Shown: positions 18,220 through 28,275, numbered from the stretch's first letter. The stretch: 64,000 bases of DNA from Sulfitobacter mediterraneus (GCF_003054325.1 NZ_QBKU01000009.1:62001-126000), one strand, 5' to 3'. A program made the numbers and translations. Notes: generated by a model from the sequence alone, not told the origin.

Positions 18220-19077
18220 TTACTCCTGCTGAAGGGCTTGGATCGCTTCCAGTTTTGCCAGTGTTTCACGGGCAGTTGCAACATGCAGGTTTTCGACAAT
18301 ACGTCCATCGACCACCGCAACCCCCTGACCGGAGGCTTCGGTTTCTTCAAAGGCGGCGATTTGGCGGCGGGCCAGATCGGCCTCTTCTTGCGAAGGGGAG
18401 AAGGCGGCATTGGCCACGGCAAGCTGTGCCGGATGGATCAGGGTTTTGCCGTCAAAGCCCATGTCGCGGCCCTGATCGCTTTCGATTTTGAGACCGTCGT
18501 CATCTTTGAAGGCGTTATACACACCATCAATAATCGCAATCTGATGCGCCTTGGCGGCCAGAACGCAGAGGCCGAGACCCGTCATCAGTGGCAGGCGGTC
18601 AGCGCGGGTGCGGGTTTGCAGGTCTTTGTTCAGATCGTTGGTGCCCATGACCATCGCCTCAAGCTGGGGATGTGCGCCGATGGCCCCGGCGTTGAGCATG
18701 GCCATCGGGGTTTCCATCATGGCCCAAAGCGGGGTGTCGCCCACCAGAGCGGCCAGTGCATCGAGATCGGCAGGGCTGCCGACCTTGGGCAGCAGGATGG
18801 CATCGGCGTCCATCTTGGCGGCGGCGCGGGCGTCATCAGCGCCCCATTCGGTGTCCAGACCGTTGATGCGGATCACCTTGTAGCGCGCGCCATATCCGCC
18901 CTCGGCCAAAGCCGCCGCGAGGGTTTCGCGGGCTGATACTTTTTCTTCGGGCGTGACTGCGTCTTCGAGATCAAAAATGATCGCATCGCACGCCAAAGTC
19001 CGCGCCTTGTCCAGCGCACGGGGCTTGGAGCCGGGGATATAAAGGACAGAACGCAGGGGGCGGGTGATCTTGGGCAT
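18220..19077 (-). CDS. mcl2: (3S)-malyl-CoA thioesterase (Mcl2), CitE-like
   Basis: Hydrolyses (3S)-malyl-CoA to malate and CoA, pulling the ethylmalonyl-CoA pathway forward. The 285-residue protein belongs to the HpcH/HpaI-CitE barrel family: SVLYIPGSKPRALDKA at the start, IFDLEDAV, the Mg2+-site glutamate in MMETPMAM and the C-terminal LIHPAQL. Start ATG 19077 begins the conserved region; upstream ATGs lack homology. The short length and operon with mch favour the Rhodobacter Mcl2 thioesterase over the roughly 320-residue malyl-CoA lyase Mcl1, but a lyase activity is not excluded by sequence alone. Confidence 0.85.
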   Translation of the reverse strand: MPKITRPLRSVLYIPGSKPRALDKARTLACDAIIFDLEDAVTPEEKVSARETLAAALAEGGYGARYKVIRINGLDTEWGADDARAAAKMDADAILLPKVGSPADLDALAALVGDTPLWAMMETPMAMLNAGAIGAHPQLEAMVMGTNDLNKDLQTRTRADRLPLMTGLGLCVLAAKAHQIAIIDGVYNAFKDDDGLKIESDQGRDMGFDGKTLIHPAQLAVANAAFSPSQEEADLARRQIAAFEETEASGQGVAVVDGRIVENLHVATARETLAKLEAIQALQQE

Positions 19078-19405
19078 GGGCAGCTCCGTTCGAGGGCGCA
19101 GATGCGCCGGGGTCATAAAGTTGCGCACAAAGGGGCATTTCTTTCAGAAAAGTTCAAGCCAAAACGTGCCGCGCTGCAGCAAAAATCAAATGCAACAGGT
19201 ATGAGGGCGCATCATTAACCTTAATTTCAGTCCTCTGACGCAGGCTGGCCCCGTCACCTTTCGTGGCTTGGGCACTCACCGCGCAAACGCCGGATCGCCT
19301 GATCGGAAGTGCAGACATGTCATAACCGGGCTCGCCCCCCGTTCTGCCGGCAATACCGGACAGGTCATGAACCGGAGGCGCCGCCTTTTGAATGAAGGCA
19401 ATGGA

Positions 19406-19738
19406 ATGCAACGTATGGACAAATATTTGAAACTTATCGGGCTGACCGCCGCGGCGGTCTTTTATCTGGCTGCGGTCACGGATGCAGCGGCGCAATCGTC
19501 GCGCAATTGCGGGCCGCGCATTGCGGTGGTTGAACGATTGGCCGAAGGGTACGGAGAGACCCGGCAATCCATGGGCCTTGGCGCGAACAACGCGGTGGTT
19601 GAGGTTTTTGCCTCTGAAGAGACCGGCAGCTGGACCATCACCATCACACGGCCAGGCGGCTTGACCTGCTTGGTCGCGTCGGGTCAGGCGTTTGAAGAGG
19701 TGGCCGAGGCGCTGCCGACCAGCGATGAGGATGCCTGA
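19406..19738 (+). CDS. Small secreted hypothetical protein
   Basis: A 110-residue protein with a signal peptide (LIGLTAAAVFYLAAVTDAAAQ, cleavage near 30). The mature domain has two cysteines (SSRNCGPR, GLTCLVASG) and the segment GSWTITITRPGG. Similar small secreted proteins are frequent in Rhodobacteraceae; function unknown. ATG 19406 is chosen for its GAAGG ribosome binding site at 19394-19398; ATG 19415 is an alternative. Confidence 0.7.
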   Translation: MQRMDKYLKLIGLTAAAVFYLAAVTDAAAQSSRNCGPRIAVVERLAEGYGETRQSMGLGANNAVVEVFASEETGSWTITITRPGGLTCLVASGQAFEEVAEALPTSDEDA

Positions 19739-19765
19739 GGCAAGAAGGCCGATCTGAACAATACC

Positions 19766-19792
19766 AAAAGGCGGGCTTTGGCCCGCTTTTTC
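19766..19792. terminator. Bidirectional terminator
   Basis: GCGGGC (19771-19776) pairs with GCCCGC (19781-19786), flanked by AAAAG and TTTTTCT, between the convergent secreted-protein and TauE/SafE genes, so it can stop transcripts from both sides. Confidence 0.8.
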
Positions 19793-20547
19793 TATGTCAG
19801 ACCATCCCAGATCAATTTTGATCCGGTGACAACCAGCAGCACATAGGTCAGCGCAAAGAACAGCCGTTCCGGAACCAGCACATGCGCCCGCACGCCCAGC
19901 CATGTGCCCAGAATCGCAAAGGGCGCAAGGATCAGATTGGCCAGCAAGGTTTGCGCAGTGAACATGCCAAGCGCGGCATAAGGCACAAATTTGATGATAT
20001 TGAGAATCCAGAACAACAGGACCGTGGTGGCCTGATACTGCGTCTTGTTCAGATCGCGGGTGAGCAGGAAAATGGCGGCAGGCGGGCCGCCTGCGTGGCT
20101 GACGAAGGTGGTAAAGCCGACCACGGTGCCGATCACCACACCCGCCCAATCGGGCATGCGTTGTTGAGCCAGACGGACGATCCCGAGCTTGAGCGCCATT
20201 TGCCAAAGCACAAAACCCACCGAGACACCGCCGATCAAGAGCCGGAACACATCGGGAGACGCCACCCGATATAGGGCCGCGCCAAGGATCACACCCGGCA
20301 CGCCGCCTAGCACCAAAAGCCGCACGTCCGGCACGCTCCATTTGCGCCAATAGGGTTTGAGAGATCCCGCGTCGATCAACATGAGCAGCGGCAACATCAC
20401 CCCAAGCGCCAGCCCAGGTTCAATCACCAGCGCCAGCACAGTGGCCGACGCAAAGGCCGCGCCAGAGCCAAAACCGGCCTTGGACACCCCGGCAAACACC
20501 ACCGCCGCGCCTGCGATGCATAAAAACCAGAGGTCAAAGGTGATCAT
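19792..20547 (-). CDS. TauE/SafE family (sulfite exporter-like) membrane permease
   Basis: A 251-residue membrane protein with about eight hydrophobic segments and the duplicated glycine-rich motifs of the family (GVSKAGFGSGAAFASATVLA near 20-39; TFVSHAGGPPAA near 146-157). Family members export sulfite, sulfoacetate or other organosulfur anions. Nothing nearby points to the substrate. A second, more distant family member lies at 41534-42448. Confidence 0.88.
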   Translation of the reverse strand: MITFDLWFLCIAGAAVVFAGVSKAGFGSGAAFASATVLALVIEPGLALGVMLPLLMLIDAGSLKPYWRKWSVPDVRLLVLGGVPGVILGAALYRVASPDVFRLLIGGVSVGFVLWQMALKLGIVRLAQQRMPDWAGVVIGTVVGFTTFVSHAGGPPAAIFLLTRDLNKTQYQATTVLLFWILNIIKFVPYAALGMFTAQTLLANLILAPFAILGTWLGVRAHVLVPERLFFALTYVLLVVTGSKLIWDGLT

Positions 20548-20656
20548 GGCGGCGGGGCTTCACATTTTTTCGAGAACGACCGGAACAAGACCGGCAATGC
20601 GGCGTTAGGTCCACACTCGGTAACGTTAACTTAGTAACTCTTAGGAGAACAGTACA

Positions 20657-21631
20657 ATGAAACGCTTTCTGACAACAACAGCCGTAGCTTTGACCCTGTC
20701 CAGCGCCGCCTTTGCAGGCAGCCATTCGGGCATGATCACAACTGTAGAAGCTGAGAAAAGCGACTTTTTCGCATCCGACCTGATCGGCATGCGGATCTAC
20801 AATTCCGAAACAGATATTGACCCCATGACGCCCCTTGCGGACGGCGCGGAGCGTGAATGGGATGACATCGGCGAGATCAACGACATCATCATCAGCGAGA
20901 GCGGCGATGTGCGGGCGGTGATCCTGGGTGTGGGTGGTTTCCTTGGTTTGGGGGAACGTGACGTGAGCGTCTCAATGGATGACATCAAGGTGCTGCGCGA
21001 AGCGGGCGACAGCGGGGACCGTTTTCTGGTTGTGACGACCTCAAAGGAAATGCTGGAGAAAGCCCCCGCTTTTGAGCGCGAGATGGAGCAGGCAGCAAAC
21101 AACATCAAAGCCGAGACACATGCGATGGCCGAAACAGCCGAAGCCGAAGCGACGGATCTGAAACAAGATCTGGTTGCCTCTGCCAATGACGCGGCAGAGG
21201 GCGTTGAAACCCGCATCAAAGAGGTCGCGCAGGAAACCGAAGCCGAAGCAGAGCAACTGACGGCAGAGGCGGACGCGGCGATCGACGCGCCAGTTCTGGG
21301 CCGCCCGATGGTAGAGCGTGACGGATTTGAGCCGATGGACATCGACGTGGCGCGGGCCGATCCGCTGACGGCGGAAAAGATCCAAGGCGCCGCTGTGATG
21401 GGCCAGAACGACGAATCCGTAGGCGAAATTGACGCATTGGTCCTGACCGACAAGGGCGAGGTGGCCGAGGTCGTGATCAATGTGGGCGGCTTTTTGGGTC
21501 TAGGGGAAAAGCCGGTCGCAGTTCCCTTTGAACAGTTGCAGATTCTGCGCGATGTCGATGGCGATGATCTGCGGATTTACATCGACGCCAACGAAGCGGC
21601 GTTGAAGGCCAAGCCCGAATACAAGGGCTAA
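20657..21631 (+). CDS. Secreted double PRC-barrel domain protein
   Basis: A 324-residue protein with a signal peptide (MKRFLTTTAVALTLSSAAFA). Two PRC-barrel-like domains, at about 36-133 and 232-316, each hold the phrase VGGFLGLGE; they are joined by a long Ala/Glu-rich region (about 133-200) predicted to be coiled coil. PRC-barrels bind protein partners or RNA; secreted forms in roseobacters are uncharacterised. A good ribosome binding site (AGGAGA) precedes the ATG. It is a single gene with a strong terminator. Confidence 0.85.
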   Translation: MKRFLTTTAVALTLSSAAFAGSHSGMITTVEAEKSDFFASDLIGMRIYNSETDIDPMTPLADGAEREWDDIGEINDIIISESGDVRAVILGVGGFLGLGERDVSVSMDDIKVLREAGDSGDRFLVVTTSKEMLEKAPAFEREMEQAANNIKAETHAMAETAEAEATDLKQDLVASANDAAEGVETRIKEVAQETEAEAEQLTAEADAAIDAPVLGRPMVERDGFEPMDIDVARADPLTAEKIQGAAVMGQNDESVGEIDALVLTDKGEVAEVVINVGGFLGLGEKPVAVPFEQLQILRDVDGDDLRIYIDANEAALKAKPEYKG

Positions 21632-21687
21632 GGAACCCGTTTCGTTCGGGCAAAGCCCGGACAATCAGTTAGTATGTTAAAGAGTAT

Positions 21688-21717
21688 GGGCCATCGCATT
21701 TGCGGTGGCCCGTTTTT
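21688..21717 (+). terminator. Terminator after the PRC-barrel gene
   Basis: GGGCCATCGC pairs with GCGGTGGCCC (one U-G pair, loop ATTT) followed by GTTTTT. Confidence 0.85.
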
Positions 21718-21725
21718 ATTGCATT

Positions 21726-21735
21726 TGTGATCACG
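21726..21735. promoter_or_regulatory. Single TGTGATCAC(G) operator upstream of mdh
   Basis: A 9 of 10 match to the palindrome found in pairs at sucC and sdhC, centred about 111 bases before the mdh start and just after the preceding terminator. No second copy is found 21 bp to either side. A possible mdh promoter, TTGCAG (21782-21787) with 17-base spacing to TATCTC (21805-21810), lies downstream. Confidence 0.6.
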
Positions 21736-21823
21736 AATTCTTAACCACCTGCGGCGTTTAAGCCTGTCTTGATCGCGCAACTTGCAGCGCGGCGCGCATT
21801 TCGCTATCTCACGCGCAACGTAA

Positions 21824-22804
<981 letters not shown>

Positions 22805-22828
22805 GGTTTGCATTGAGAGATTGAGGAA

Positions 22829-22856
22829 GGGCGTGCCGCTGGGCGCGCCCTTTTTT
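22829..22856 (+). terminator. Terminator after mdh
   Basis: A 9-bp stem GGGCGTGCC with GGCGCGCCC (one U-G pair, loop GCTG) followed by six T. Confidence 0.88.
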
Positions 22857-22866
22857 GTTTGAGTGG

Positions 22867-23026
22867 GCCCGGAACAAGGCGTAGCCGCCGGGCCATCGGC
22901 GGCCCGCCCCACGGGTCGGCGATTTTGATGGGTGGTTGGGGGCTGGTGGGCGCGCGTGCGCTTGGCTGCGATAAAGTGCCGAACTGCGAAGGTTGGTCGC
23001 CCACCCGCAGGCCGCCGATGGCCCTG
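22867..23026. repeat. Foldback repeat, copy 1
   Basis: About 159 bases repeated at 23082-23241 with some 7 mismatches, 215 bases apart. Near its ends it has perfect 15-bp inverted arms, GGGCCATCGGCGGCC (22890-22904) and its complement (23010-23024), so the whole can fold back. Frames through it differ between copies, so it is not coding. The gap 22857-23299 holds only the two copies and their spacers; there is no gene. Confidence 0.8.
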
Positions 23027-23081
23027 TGACGCTTGCTGAAATCTTGTACTTTCCTCTGTTTTTGCGAGATGCGCACTCTTA

Positions 23082-23241
23082 GCCCGGAACAAGGCGTAGC
23101 CGCCGGGCCATCGTCGGCCCGCCCCACGGGTCGGCGATTTTGATGGGTGGTTGGGGGCTGGTGGGCGCGCGTGCGCTTAGCTGCCATAAAGTGCCGAACT
23201 GCGATGTTTGATCGCCCATCCGCAGGCCGCCGATGGCCCTT
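23082..23241. repeat. Foldback repeat, copy 2
   Basis: Second copy of the repeat, about 95 percent identical by eye. One arm has a single change (GGGCCATCGTCGGCC, 23105-23119) against the intact partner arm at 23225-23239. Its 16-base start CAAGGCGTAGCCGCCG (23090-23105) also occurs inverted downstream of rimO at 54225-54240, which suggests a dispersed family. Confidence 0.8.
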
Positions 23242-23299
23242 TGTGCCAATCTCAGGATTGTGTGATGCGCAGGCGGGCGCGGTGATCTAACCTGCGGCC

Positions 23300-23965
23300 A
23301 TGCGTGTGCTTTTGACTCTTCTGGCGTTGCTGGCCCGTCCTGCCCTGGCCTGTGAACTGGCGCTGGTTTTGGCGGTGGATGTCTCCGGCTCGGTTGACCG
23401 GGATGAATACCGCATCCAGATGGACGGGCTGGCTGCGGCCCTGTCAGACGGCATTGTGACGGAAGCCTTGGTTGAGCAACAGGCCAGGGTGACGTTGATC
23501 CAATGGTCTGGCACCTCGCGGCAGGAACAGACGATCCCCTGGACCGTGATCACAGATTTTTCAGATGTTGCGGCGCTGGCAGAACAGGTCGCTCATGCAC
23601 CACGGCGCTGGCACAATTATTCAACGGCCATTGGCGAGGCGCTGACCCTGTCTGCACAGGTCTTGGAGACCGCGACAGAGTGCCGCCGCAAGGTGGTGGA
23701 TGTGTCGGGGGATGGCAAATCCAATGAAGGGATTGCCCCGGCAGATGTTCTGCCACAGATGCGGGGCAAGGGCATCATTGTGAACGCTTTGGCCATTGAG
23801 ACTGACGATACGGACCTTACGGCCTACTTTTTTGAGAATCTCATTTCCGGCGAAGGCGCTTTTGTTATCACAGCCAACGGTTTTGAAGACTATCCGGCCC
23901 AGATCCGGCGCAAATTGCAGCGTGAAACCACCAAACAACTGAGTCTTGCTCTGCCATTTGAGTGA
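23300..23965 (+). CDS. DUF1194 protein with von Willebrand A-like fold
   Basis: A 221-residue secreted protein: short signal peptide (LLTLLALLARPALA), then a VWA-type domain with the metal-site motif DVSGSV near residues 29-34 and a second DVSGDGKSN near 134-142. It matches the DUF1194 family, whose role is unknown; VWA folds bind proteins through a metal ion. It is on the same strand as sdhC, and the sdhC operators start only 3 bases after its stop. Confidence 0.85.
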   Translation: MRVLLTLLALLARPALACELALVLAVDVSGSVDRDEYRIQMDGLAAALSDGIVTEALVEQQARVTLIQWSGTSRQEQTIPWTVITDFSDVAALAEQVAHAPRRWHNYSTAIGEALTLSAQVLETATECRRKVVDVSGDGKSNEGIAPADVLPQMRGKGIIVNALAIETDDTDLTAYFFENLISGEGAFVITANGFEDYPAQIRRKLQRETTKQLSLALPFE

Positions 23966-23968
23966 GCG

Positions 23969-23999
23969 TGTGATCACAGTGGATTATCGTGTGATCACA
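23969..23999. promoter_or_regulatory. Paired TGTGATCACA operator upstream of sdhC
   Basis: Two perfect copies of TGTGATCACA at 23969-23978 and 23990-23999, centres 21 bp apart, identical in sequence and spacing to the pair at sucC. The proximal copy covers the likely -35 region of a promoter whose -10 is TACTAT (24015-24020). Confidence 0.75.
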
Positions 24000-24020
24000 A
24001 AACGCAAGAATCGCTACTAT
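24000..24020 (+). promoter_or_regulatory. sdhC promoter region with AAACGCAAGAA element
   Basis: AAACGCAAGAA (24000-24010) lies between the proximal operator and a good -10 candidate TACTAT (24015-24020). The same 11-mer is present upstream of ccr and ecm. The promoter would leave a leader of about 110 bases before sdhC. Confidence 0.45.
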
Positions 24021-24136
24021 TTTGAAAAAAATGTGCCTAGATGCGCCAACAAACCGCGCCCATACCCCCGCTAGACCCGTGACAGGCCGTAAAAAAACGC
24101 TATCACTGGGGTAACCAACAGCAAAGGACCTGTGCC

Positions 24137-24520
24137 ATGGCCGATGTAAACCGGGGCAACCGCCCGCTGTCGCCTCATTTGTCGATCTACCGACCGCAAC
24201 TGACGTCGATGTCATCCATCCTGACCCGGATCACCGGCAATGCGATGCTGGTGGCGGCGTTGTTGATTGTCTGGTGGTTCCTGTCTGCGGCCACCTCGCC
24301 TGCATATTTTGAGATTGTGAACGGCCTGCTGACCTGCTGGTTCGGTGATCTGGTCATGTTCTTCTCGGTGCTGGGGCTTTGGTATCACACGCTGGCCGGG
24401 ATACGGCACCTGATCTGGGACAACGGCTATGCGCTGGACATTCCTACGGCTGAAAAACTGGGCTGGGCCGTGATCTTTGGGTCTATCCTGCTCACCCTGA
24501 TCACTGTCGTGATCGTTTAA
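24137..24520 (+). CDS. sdhC: Succinate dehydrogenase cytochrome b556 subunit
   Basis: Membrane anchor of complex II, binding heme b and ubiquinone. The 127-residue protein has the family signature RPLSPHLSIYRPQLT near the N-terminus, three membrane helices and the heme-ligand region WYHTLAGIRHLIWD at about 82-95. First gene of sdhCDA-lipoprotein-sdhB; the next start is 13 bases away with an AAGGAGG ribosome binding site. Confidence 0.96.
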   Translation: MADVNRGNRPLSPHLSIYRPQLTSMSSILTRITGNAMLVAALLIVWWFLSAATSPAYFEIVNGLLTCWFGDLVMFFSVLGLWYHTLAGIRHLIWDNGYALDIPTAEKLGWAVIFGSILLTLITVVIV

Positions 24521-24533
24521 GGAGGTCTGAGAA

Positions 24534-24905
24534 ATGGCATATCTTACCGACCGCAAACGCGCCCGTGGCCTTGGCTCTGCCAAAACCGGCACGGCGCACT
24601 TCTGGGCCATGAAGGTCAGCTCTGTTGCGCTGCTGATCCTCATTCCGTTTTTTGTGTTCACCTTCGGGTCGGCGCTGGGCGGAAGCTATGAGGAAATCCT
24701 TGCCTATTACAGCCGCCCGTTCCCGGCGATTGTGGCGGCCCTGACCATTCTGGTGGGCTTTAAACATTTCAATGATGGCGTGCAGGTTCTGATCGAGGAC
24801 TATGTGCATGGCACCAGCCAAAAAGTGGCGATCATCCTGATGACCTGCCTGAGCTACGGCGCAGCGGCGGTTGGCGTTTTTGCCATCGCCAAGCTGGCGC
24901 TCTGA
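24534..24905 (+). CDS. sdhD: Succinate dehydrogenase membrane anchor subunit
   Basis: Second membrane anchor of complex II. The 123-residue protein has three hydrophobic helices and the segment [16 protein letters not shown] (about 78-93), which includes the heme/quinone-site residues. It follows sdhC and precedes sdhA by 28 bases. Confidence 0.95.
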   Translation: MAYLTDRKRARGLGSAKTGTAHFWAMKVSSVALLILIPFFVFTFGSALGGSYEEILAYYSRPFPAIVAALTILVGFKHFNDGVQVLIEDYVHGTSQKVAIILMTCLSYGAAAVGVFAIAKLAL

Positions 24906-24933
24906 TCCAAACATTCCCACGGGAGACCGAATA

Positions 24934-26739
24934 ATGGCCGCATATGAATATGAAACCCACGAATATGACGTGGTTGTGGTGGGTGCCGGCGGCGCCGGTT
25001 TGCGCGCAACCCTCGGGATGGCGGAACAGGGGCTGCGCACGGCCTGTGTGTCCAAAGTGTTTCCGACCCGTTCGCACACCGTTGCGGCGCAGGGCGGGAT
25101 TGCCGCCAGCCTCAGCAATATGGGCCCGGACAACTGGCAGTGGCATATGTATGACACGGTCAAAGGGTCTGACTGGCTGGGCGACACGGACGCGATGGAA
25201 TATCTGGCGCGTGAGGCCCCCAAGGCCGTTTACGAGCTGGAGCATTACGGCGTGCCGTTCTCGCGCACCGAAGAGGGCAAGATTTATCAGCGGCCCTTTG
25301 GCGGTCACACCACCGAATTTGGCGAAGGCCCCCCGGTACAGCGAACCTGCGCCGCGGCGGACCGGACCGGCCATGCGATTTTGCACACCCTTTATGGGCA
25401 AAGCCTGAAGAACAACGCGGAATTCTACATCGAATATTTCGCCATCGACCTGATCATGTCCGACGATGGTGTCTGCCAAGGCGTTTTGTGCTGGAAGCTG
25501 GACGATGGCACCATGCATCTGTTCAGCGCCAAGATGGTTGTGCTGGCCACGGGCGGCTATGGCCGCGCCTATTTCAGCGCCACTTCGGCCCACACCTGCA
25601 CCGGTGATGGCGGCGGCATGACGGCCCGTGCGGGCCTGCCGTTGCAAGACATGGAGTTTGTGCAGTTCCACCCCACAGGGATCTACGGCGCGGGCTGTTT
25701 GATCACCGAAGGGGCGCGGGGCGAGGGCGGATATCTGACCAACTCCGAAGGGGAGCGGTTCATGGAACGCTATGCGCCGACCTACAAGGATCTGGCGTCA
25801 CGTGACGTGGTAAGCCGCTGCATGACCATGGAAATCCGCGAAGGGCGCGGCGTCGGCGAAAATGGCGATCACATCCATTTGCACCTCAACCACCTGCCGC
25901 CCGAAACGCTGGATCTGCGCCTGCCGGGCATTTCCGAAAGCGCGCGCATCTTTGCCGGTGTCGATCTGACCAAAGAGCCGATCCCGGTACTGCCAACCGT
26001 GCATTACAACATGGGCGGCATTCCGACGAACTATTGGGGCGAGGTTCTGGCCCCAACCAAGGACAGCCCTGATGCAATCTCGCCCGGTCTGATGGCCGTG
26101 GGTGAGGCGGGCTGTGCCTCTGTGCATGGGGCGAACCGTTTGGGTTCAAACTCGCTGATTGACCTTGTGGTCTTTGGCCGTGCCGCTGCAATCCGCGCGG
26201 CTGAGATCGTCGATCCCAAAACCGCAGTGCCAACGCCAAATCAGGCCTCTGTCGATGCGGCCTTTGATCGGTTTGACGGGCTGCGCCATGCCAAGGGCGG
26301 CGTGCCAACTGCGGATCTGCGCCTTGAGATGCAAAAAACCATGCAGGCTGATGCGGCGGTGTTCCGCACCGACAAGACGCTCGAAGAGGGCCGTCAAAAA
26401 ATGGTCGCCGTGGCGGACAAGATGGCCGATCTGCATGTCACCGACCGGTCGCTGGTCTGGAACTCTGACCTGATGGAAACGCTGGAACTGACCAACCTGA
26501 TGCCAAATGCGGTGGCCACAATCACCGCAGCGGCGGCGCGTAAGGAAAGCCGGGGCGCACATGCCCATGAGGATTACCCTGATCGCGACGACAAAAAGTG
26601 GCGCAAGCACAGCCTGTGCTGGTTTGAGGGCAACGCGGCCAAGCTGGGCGACCGGCCTGTGCATCTTGATCCGCTGACCCAAAAAGACGAAGGCGGCATC
26701 GACCTCAAGAAAATCGCACCCAAAGCGCGGGTGTACTAA
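24934..26739 (+). CDS. sdhA: Succinate dehydrogenase flavoprotein subunit
   Basis: Oxidises succinate to fumarate with covalently bound FAD. The 601-residue protein shows [12 protein letters not shown] (about 13-24), the FAD-linking histidine in [12 protein letters not shown], the catalytic [21 protein letters not shown] and the substrate-loop [13 protein letters not shown] 24934 starts the conserved N-terminus; an earlier codon at 24871 lies inside sdhD. Confidence 0.98.
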   Translation: MAAYEYETHEYDVVVVGAGGAGLRATLGMAEQGLRTACVSKVFPTRSHTVAAQGGIAASLSNMGPDNWQWHMYDTVKGSDWLGDTDAMEYLAREAPKAVYELEHYGVPFSRTEEGKIYQRPFGGHTTEFGEGPPVQRTCAAADRTGHAILHTLYGQSLKNNAEFYIEYFAIDLIMSDDGVCQGVLCWKLDDGTMHLFSAKMVVLATGGYGRAYFSATSAHTCTGDGGGMTARAGLPLQDMEFVQFHPTGIYGAGCLITEGARGEGGYLTNSEGERFMERYAPTYKDLASRDVVSRCMTMEIREGRGVGENGDHIHLHLNHLPPETLDLRLPGISESARIFAGVDLTKEPIPVLPTVHYNMGGIPTNYWGEVLAPTKDSPDAISPGLMAVGEAGCASVHGANRLGSNSLIDLVVFGRAAAIRAAEIVDPKTAVPTPNQASVDAAFDRFDGLRHAKGGVPTADLRLEMQKTMQADAAVFRTDKTLEEGRQKMVAVADKMADLHVTDRSLVWNSDLMETLELTNLMPNAVATITAAAARKESRGAHAHEDYPDRDDKKWRKHSLCWFEGNAAKLGDRPVHLDPLTQKDEGGIDLKKIAPKARVY

Positions 26740-26743
26740 GCCG

Positions 26744-27073
26744 ATGCGTCTGGTGGCCCTTGTTCTTTGCGCGGCAACGCTGGCGGCCTGCACCGAGGTG
26801 GAGCAGGCCGTGGACAACACCGCGCGGCGCGGGGCCAAGGGGGTGGTGACAGAAACCCTTGCCACCCGTTTCCCGCAGGTGCCCAAAGAGCTGATCACGC
26901 CCTTCACCGATTGCATCATCGACAATTCCTCGGCCGTGGAAATCCGCGAATATGCCAAGGCTGCCGTGGTGGGTGTGGACGATGGCACGGTCGAAACCGT
27001 GCGCACAGTGTTGGGACGGCCCGAAACCGCCGCCTGTTTGCAGGCCAAGGTGCTGGCCTCCGCCACAACGTAG
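26744..27073 (+). CDS. Small lipoprotein encoded between sdhA and sdhB
   Basis: A 109-residue protein with a lipobox (LAAC, Cys near residue 17). The mature part contains two more cysteines (DCIIDN, AACLQAK) and no known domain. It begins 4 bases after the sdhA stop, so it must be cotranscribed with succinate dehydrogenase, and 87 bases separate it from sdhB. Function unknown; a role in complex II assembly would be a guess from position only. Confidence 0.78.
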   Translation: MRLVALVLCAATLAACTEVEQAVDNTARRGAKGVVTETLATRFPQVPKELITPFTDCIIDNSSAVEIREYAKAAVVGVDDGTVETVRTVLGRPETAACLQAKVLASATT

Positions 27074-27160
27074 GGCGGACAAAAATTTACATCCTGCGCC
27101 CCGGCGCAGGGCCAAGTGAAACGCCCCAAGGGGCAGATGAGATGACACAGGAGACGCGAA

Positions 27161-27940
27161 ATGGTTCAGCTGACGCTCCCCAAAAACTCCCGCATGACGA
27201 GCGGGAAGACATGGCCCAAGCCGCAAGGCGCCACCAACCTGCGTGAGTTCCAGATTTACCGCTGGAACCCCGATGACGGCAAAAACCCGGCGATAGACAC
27301 TTATTTTGTGGATATGGACAGCTGCGGACCGATGATTTTGGACGCGCTGATCAAGATCAAGAACGAGATTGATCCAACGCTGACTTTCCGCCGGTCTTGC
27401 CGCGAAGGGATCTGCGGATCCTGTGCGATGAACATCGACGGGATCAACACGCTGGCCTGTACCTACGGTATGGAAGAGATCAAAGGTGTGGTCAAAATCT
27501 ATCCGCTGCCGCATATGCCTGTGGTCAAGGATTTGATCCCCGATCTTAACCACTTCTATGCGCAGCACGCCAGTATCCAGCCCTGGCTTGAGACCGACAC
27601 GCCCGCCCCTGCAAAGGAATGGAAACAGTCGATTGACGACCGTGCCAAGCTGGACGGTTTGTATGAGTGCATCATGTGCGCCTGCTGTTCCACGTCCTGC
27701 CCCAGCTATTGGTGGAACGGTGACCGCTACCTTGGGCCAGCAGCGTTGTTGCATGCCTATCGCTGGATCATCGACAGCCGCGATGAGGCCACGGGGGAGC
27801 GTCTGGATGAATTGGAAGATCCGTTCAAACTGTACCGCTGCCACACCATCATGAACTGCGCCAAGACCTGCCCCAAGGGTTTGAACCCTGCTGCAGCGAT
27901 TGCGAACATCAAGAAACTGATGCTCGAACGCACCGTTTGA
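27161..27940 (+). CDS. sdhB: Succinate dehydrogenase iron-sulfur subunit
   Basis: Carries electrons from FAD to quinone through three iron-sulfur clusters. The 259-residue protein has the 2Fe-2S cysteines in [14 protein letters not shown], the 4Fe-4S motif [12 protein letters not shown] and the final cluster set in [17 protein letters not shown]. Full length and unbroken. Last catalytic gene of the sdh operon. Confidence 0.98.
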   Translation: MVQLTLPKNSRMTSGKTWPKPQGATNLREFQIYRWNPDDGKNPAIDTYFVDMDSCGPMILDALIKIKNEIDPTLTFRRSCREGICGSCAMNIDGINTLACTYGMEEIKGVVKIYPLPHMPVVKDLIPDLNHFYAQHASIQPWLETDTPAPAKEWKQSIDDRAKLDGLYECIMCACCSTSCPSYWWNGDRYLGPAALLHAYRWIIDSRDEATGERLDELEDPFKLYRCHTIMNCAKTCPKGLNPAAAIANIKKLMLERTV

Positions 27941-27948
27941 GCCTGATC

Positions 27949-27969
27949 CCAGCCCCCTTGCGGGGCTGG
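27949..27969 (+). other. Hairpin after sdhB
   Basis: CCAGCCCC (27949-27956) pairs with GGGGCTGG (27962-27969), loop CTTGC; no T run, so it may protect the sdh message or weakly attenuate it. Confidence 0.5.
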
Positions 27970-27979
27970 ATATCGCCCT

Positions 27980-28195
27980 ATGCCCCTATTCATTGCCTTT
28001 GTGATCGCTGTGATCGTCGTTGCCATCGTGGCGCGGCGCAATGCCGGCACGCGCTTGTGCCGTTGGCGCGAAGATCGCGCGGGCAGCAAAGGTGCCTTGG
28101 TCAAATACAATTGCATCAACTGCGGGGCAGAGGCATTCCGCAGCACCGGCAAGCCGGATCGCTGTCTGAGCGGGCAACCCAAATCGGGTTTGTGA
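27980..28195 (+). CDS. Small membrane protein with one cysteine pair
   Basis: A 71-residue protein: one N-terminal membrane helix (LFIAFVIAVIVVAIVA), a basic stretch, then CINCG near residues 45-49 and a later cysteine (DRCLSG). A half zinc ribbon or redox pair is possible. It starts 39 bases after sdhB, just past the hairpin. No family recognised; the clear helix and cysteine pattern favour a real gene over the overlapping frame 27937-28212. Confidence 0.6.
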   Translation: MPLFIAFVIAVIVVAIVARRNAGTRLCRWREDRAGSKGALVKYNCINCGAEAFRSTGKPDRCLSGQPKSGL

Positions 28196-28275
28196 GCATA
28201 GCCAATCCCTGACCCAGCGTCCGGCTCGACAGAATGGTTTGATCCTGCTTACCTAACGGCAAAGCGGGGGACCAA

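Noticed and set aside
19154..20350. 398-codon minus-strand frame
   Set aside because: Overlaps the TauE/SafE gene out of frame and the secreted-protein gene; composition only.
23545..23555. GTGATCACA inside the DUF1194 gene
   Set aside because: Encodes Val-Ile-Thr in a coding context and is unpaired; treated as chance.
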